DNA of 64,000 nt from CAILZL01 sp050181835 (lineage in GTDB: Bacteria > Pseudomonadota > Gammaproteobacteria > Steroidobacterales > Steroidobacteraceae). Below the pieces are notes generated by a model. The model worked only from the letters and a program-made list of their open reading frames with translations, did no database searches and was not told where the DNA came from. A program made the position numbers and the translations under genes. Of this stretch, positions 60,767 through 64,000 are shown in pieces; within the stretch, counting starts at the first letter, position 1; every line of letters begins with the position of its first letter. The DNA is taken from assembly GCA_050181835.1 (NCBI GenBank), contig JBFXCU010000010.1:1-64000 (forward strand), read 5' to 3'.

Positions 60767-61984
60767 CTAAACCACTGCACCCAATTTGAATATGGGCAGG
60801 TACATAGCGATCACCATGCCGCCGACTAGTACGCCAAGGATCGCCATGATCATCGGCTCCAGCAAGGCGCTCATACCGTCTACTGCATTGTCCACATCAG
60901 CTTCATAGAAGTCGGCGATCTTGCCGGACATGGCGTCCAGCGAGCCGGACTCCTCACCCACGGCGATCATCTGTATCACCATATTGGGAAACAAGCCGGT
61001 GTTTTCCATGCAGCGTTGCAAACGTTGACCGGTGGAAACCTCATCTCGAATTGCCAGTGTGGCATTTTCGTAAACAATATTGCCGGTGGCGCCCGCCACC
61101 GAGGTCAAGGCTTCTACCAGTGGTACACCAGCGGCGAACATCGTTGATAGAGTCCGTGCGAAACGCGCAATGGCGGCTTTCACCAAGATTGGCCCGATTA
61201 CGGGTGTTTTCAGCAAGGCGCGGTCGATGGTTTGGCGCATAGGCCGGGAGCGTTTCTTGAAATACAGGAATGCATAGATGCTGGCACCGACAATGGCTCC
61301 CATCATCACGCCATAGGCTTGCACGAATTTCGACAGACTAATCACCATTAGCGTGAACGCAGGTAGGTCAGCACCAAAATCCCTGAATATGGATTCAAAT
61401 TGCGGGATCACAAAGATCAGCAGGATGAGCGTGACAATTACAGCCACTACTAACACCGCAGCAGGGTACATCATCGCCTTCTTGATTTTCTTTTTTAGCG
61501 CCTCAGTTTTTTCTTTATAAGTGGCGATTTTTTCCAGCAAAGTTTCCAGTGCGCCGGCATGTTCACCGGCCTCAACCAGATTCACAAATAGATCATCAAA
61601 ATACAGCGGGTGCTTGGCCAGCGCCTCATGCAGCGTGGTGCCGGACTCCACATCGCCCTTGATCGTCATGATCAGCTTTTGCATGGAGGGTTTTTCATGG
61701 CCATTGCCGACAATTTCGAAGGCTTGCACCATCGGGATACCGGCTTGCAGCATGGTGGCCAGTTGGCGGGCAAACAGCGCTATGTCCGCACTGTCGACTT
61801 TTTTGCCATTCTTGAACAGCTGTGATTGCTTGCGAATCTTTTTGGCAATAATGCCTTGTTTACGCAGGTCGGCCTTGACTGCCAGTTCAGAGACCGCCAG
61901 TAACCGACCCTTGACCGTCTTGCCTTTTTTATCTTTCCCCACGTAGGTATAGGGAAACTGCTGCGTTGCTGCTGCTTGTGCCAT
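60767..61984 (-). CDS. pilC: Type IV pilus inner-membrane platform protein PilC
   Basis: This 405-residue protein has two GspF-type repeats. The N-terminus is FPYTYVGKDKKGKTVKGRLL, then LFARQLATMLQAGIPMVQAF, GTTLHEALAKHP, and LVEAGEHAGALETLLEKIA. The second repeat has RFARTLSTMFAAGVPLVEAL and MIAVGEESGSLDAMSGKIAD. Three membrane helices are visible. It supports pilus assembly powered by PilB, whose gene is just upstream. Confidence 0.97.
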   Translation of the reverse strand: MAQAAATQQFPYTYVGKDKKGKTVKGRLLAVSELAVKADLRKQGIIAKKIRKQSQLFKNGKKVDSADIALFARQLATMLQAGIPMVQAFEIVGNGHEKPSMQKLIMTIKGDVESGTTLHEALAKHPLYFDDLFVNLVEAGEHAGALETLLEKIATYKEKTEALKKKIKKAMMYPAAVLVVAVIVTLILLIFVIPQFESIFRDFGADLPAFTLMVISLSKFVQAYGVMMGAIVGASIYAFLYFKKRSRPMRQTIDRALLKTPVIGPILVKAAIARFARTLSTMFAAGVPLVEALTSVAGATGNIVYENATLAIRDEVSTGQRLQRCMENTGLFPNMVIQMIAVGEESGSLDAMSGKIADFYEADVDNAVDGMSALLEPMIMAILGVLVGGMVIAMYLPIFKLGAVV

Positions 61985-62004
61985 GTTTCTGATTCCTGAA
62001 TTAC

Positions 62005-62023
62005 AGGCCGTAGCCTACGGCCT
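62005..62023. repeat. Small perfect palindrome sharing the core of the ftsZ-lpxC repeat
   Basis: AGGCCGTAG (62005-62013) and CTACGGCCT (62015-62023) pair around a single base, in the 46-bp gap between pilB and pilC. The core is the same GGCCGTAGGC-type sequence as the palindrome at 50457-50541, suggesting one repeat family. Confidence 0.7.
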
Positions 62024-62030
62024 TAGCAAA

Positions 62031-63770
62031 TTATTCCACCGTACATTGATGCAACTCATCCAGACTGGTCAGGCCGTTTTTGACCTTTTCCAATGCTGAG
62101 CGGCGCAAATCCCATACCCCTTCCTTTGCTGCCTGCTCTTCGATTTCCAGCGCATCGCCACCGCGCAAAATAATTCGACTGATTTCTTCGGTGACTGGCA
62201 TTACCTGGTACACGCCTACTCGGCCTTTGTAACCATCCGAGCACTGGCTGCACCCAACGGGTTTGTACAGCTTGAGACCGGCCTTGATGTCGGCATCGGT
62301 AAAGCCCTCCTTGAGCAGCGCTTCATCTGGCAATTCCAGTGGTTGTTTGCAGTGCGTACACAGTTTGCGTGCTAGTCGTTGCGCAATAATCAATGAAACG
62401 GATGTCGCAATCGCATAAGGCTGCACGCCCATGTCCACCATGCGACTCAAGGTCTTGGGTGCATCATTGGTGTGCAAGGTGGATAGCACCAAGTGCCCGG
62501 TTTGCGAGGCCTTGATGGCAATTTCTGCCGTTTCCAGGTCGCGGATCTCACCCACCATGATCACGTCCGGATCCTGACGCAGGAAGGCGCGCAGTGCCGC
62601 CGCAAAGGTCAGTCCCACCTTGGGGTTGACGTTCACCTGATTAACGCCGGGCAGGTTGATTTCCGCAGGGTCTTCTGCGGTCGAAATATTGGTGTCTTCC
62701 TTGTTGAGGATATTCAAGCCCGTGTATAGCGATACGGTTTTACCGCTGCCGGTGGGCCCAGTGACCAAGATCATGCCATGCGGTCGCGCCAGCGCCTGCA
62801 TGTATAGATCTTTCTGAAATGGCTCATACCCCAGCGCATCAATGCCTAGCATGGCGCTGGAGGGGTCAAGAATACGTGCTACGATCTTCTCGCCAAACAG
62901 GGTTGGGCAGGTGCTGACACGAAAATCAATGGCACGAGTTTTGGAAATACGTAACTTGATGCGTCCATCCTGCGGGATGCGGCGTTCGGCAATATCCAGT
63001 CGCGACATCACTTTAATGCGTGCTGCTAGCTTGTAGGCTAGTTGTACCGGCGGCGCGGCGACTTCTTTCAAGTAACCGTCGATACGCAGTCGGATGCGGT
63101 ACATCTTTTCATAAGGTTCAAAGTGGATATCCGATGCGCCTTTTTTGATGGCATCCAGTAGCATCTTGTTAACGAAGCGCACAATTGGAGCTTCATCAAT
63201 ATCATCACGGCCTACTGCCTGATCCAGCTCCTCTTCACCGCTCGAGATATCCAGTCCTTCCAGATCGACATCGTCGCCGCCCAAGTCGGCCATCTGCGTG
63301 TCAACCTGTTCCATTGTCTTGCCAAGCATTTTTTGCAGCTTGTCTTCTTCGACCACCACGGCTTCCACTGACATGCTGGTCTGGAATTTGATTTCATCCA
63401 GCGCATGCATGCTGGTGGGGTCGGACACGGCCAAAAACAGCCGTTTGCCGCGCCGACACAGCGGCAGAACACGGTGCTTTTGCAGCAGCTTGTCGGACAC
63501 CAGACGCACCACCTCCAGATCCGGCTGCATCGCATCCAGATCCAGTAGCGGTACGCCAAATTCCTGTGAAGCGGCGATGGCGATCTCGCGCGCATCCACC
63601 AGTCCCTTGGCTACCAGATGCGCCACCAAGTTGGTGTTGGCGGCTTTGGCGTCGTCCAATACCTGTAGAGCAGTTTTTTCGTCCAGCAACCCATCCTGAA
63701 TCAGGCGCGCGGGCAGACCTTGCAGGGACATGCGTTGCGCGTTGGTGGTCATTGCTGAAGGGTCAATCAT
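62031..63770 (-). CDS. pilB: Type IV pilus assembly ATPase PilB
   Basis: This is a 579-residue GspE-type ATPase. Start is uncertain: TTG 63794, ATG 63770 (used), 63752 or 63731. The N-terminal MshEN domain (LPARLIQDGLLDEKTALQVL; EFGVPLLDLDAMQPDLEVV) may bind c-di-GMP. Walker A GPTGSGKT lies near residue 336, Walker B in VGEIRDLETAEIAI, the His box in LSTLHTND, and a four-Cys zinc site in CTHCKQP and CSQCSDG. It powers pilus extension. The 230 bp beyond the start to the window end contain no recognisable gene. Confidence 0.96.
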   Translation of the reverse strand: MIDPSAMTTNAQRMSLQGLPARLIQDGLLDEKTALQVLDDAKAANTNLVAHLVAKGLVDAREIAIAASQEFGVPLLDLDAMQPDLEVVRLVSDKLLQKHRVLPLCRRGKRLFLAVSDPTSMHALDEIKFQTSMSVEAVVVEEDKLQKMLGKTMEQVDTQMADLGGDDVDLEGLDISSGEEELDQAVGRDDIDEAPIVRFVNKMLLDAIKKGASDIHFEPYEKMYRIRLRIDGYLKEVAAPPVQLAYKLAARIKVMSRLDIAERRIPQDGRIKLRISKTRAIDFRVSTCPTLFGEKIVARILDPSSAMLGIDALGYEPFQKDLYMQALARPHGMILVTGPTGSGKTVSLYTGLNILNKEDTNISTAEDPAEINLPGVNQVNVNPKVGLTFAAALRAFLRQDPDVIMVGEIRDLETAEIAIKASQTGHLVLSTLHTNDAPKTLSRMVDMGVQPYAIATSVSLIIAQRLARKLCTHCKQPLELPDEALLKEGFTDADIKAGLKLYKPVGCSQCSDGYKGRVGVYQVMPVTEEISRIILRGGDALEIEEQAAKEGVWDLRRSALEKVKNGLTSLDELHQCTVE

Positions 63771-64000
63771 GGGCGGATAGTCTGGTTTAACCAAGAGTCC
63801 TAAGTGTGGCCCGAAGTGTCGGGCGGATCAATTGTCAAATTGGGATTGATTGTGCCGGAGCCGGAAAGAATGCTGAGGGATATGCGTCACAGTTGTGCTC
63901 TGGTATCCAAGACTTACCTTATTGGGGATCAGTGTTTCATGGCTTAAAGCTACTCCCGGCCTGCTTCATGGGTCACGGTTCAAACTTGAGTTAAGCATCA

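Noticed and set aside
63960..64000. tRNA-like GGTTCAAACT at the right edge
   Set aside because: No acceptor stem or anticodon arm could be built from the visible bases.

Overview
The window looks like a chromosomal segment of a Gammaproteobacterium. The evidence is the gene order: kdsD-kdsC-lptC-lptA-lptB-rpoN-hpf, a complete division and cell-wall (dcw) cluster from mraZ to lpxC, DUF721-M23-secA-mutT, and yacG-zapD-coaE-pilD-pilC-pilB. The order recalls the Xanthomonadales/Nevskiales/Steroidobacterales group, but a species cannot be named from sequence alone. The outer-membrane genes (LPS transport, lipid A, TonB receptor) confirm a Gram-negative cell. Assignments rest on motifs and family knowledge; no database search was run.

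Bases 1-9175 are accessory DNA. The left edge holds an IS5-like transposase start cut by the window edge and a frameshifted integrase-core transposase relic. The right side holds an internally deleted IS21 istA relic (about 8760-9040). Between them lie an exported double NTF2-like protein and an ACS-family (phthalate/tartrate-type) MFS transporter, both on the minus strand. On the plus strand are an exported protein of unknown function, a DUF6152 protein, two DUF6644 membrane proteins and a Pht5-like 4,5-dihydroxyphthalate decarboxylase. This looks like a small, poorly described island for uptake and processing of an aromatic acid.

Bases 9176-18188 are mixed: an FMN/3Fe-4S glutamate-synthase-like oxidoreductase, a secreted DUF4440/NTF2 protein, a cupin, a TonB-dependent receptor, a YadG/YadH-type ABC-2 exporter and a NERD-nuclease/SF1-helicase fusion.

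Bases 18216-24640 (minus strand) are the Kdo/LPS-transport/sigma-54 locus. The ptsN gene that often lies between hpf and rapZ is missing, and a rho-independent terminator stands there. Bases 24722-27390 carry a CDF metal exporter with a (CATGAC)12 His-Asp repeat and a SulP anion transporter. Bases 27784-29979 carry a DAHP synthase and exonuclease III. Upstream of the DAHP synthase is an unannotated leader peptide with nine Phe/Tyr/Trp codons in its first 15, followed by a textbook attenuator; this is the clearest new regulatory find. A GlcG/HbpS-like protein, YceH and a YkgJ-type cysteine-cluster protein follow.

Bases 32536-51478 are the dcw cluster, with a sigma-70 promoter and a four-unit MraZ operator, and then mraZ-rsmH-ftsL-ftsI-murE-murF-mraY-murD-ftsW-murG-murC-murB-ddl-ftsQ-ftsA-ftsZ-lpxC, mostly with 4-nt start/stop overlaps. 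After it come a glutathione S-transferase, a YchJ protein, a one-domain asparaginase-like protein, a DUF721 protein, an M23 peptidase, secA and mutT. The minus-strand block pilB-pilC-pilD-coaE-zapD-yacG closes the window. A large imperfect palindrome lies between ftsZ and lpxC, and a small palindrome with the same core lies between pilB and pilC, suggesting a dispersed REP-like element.
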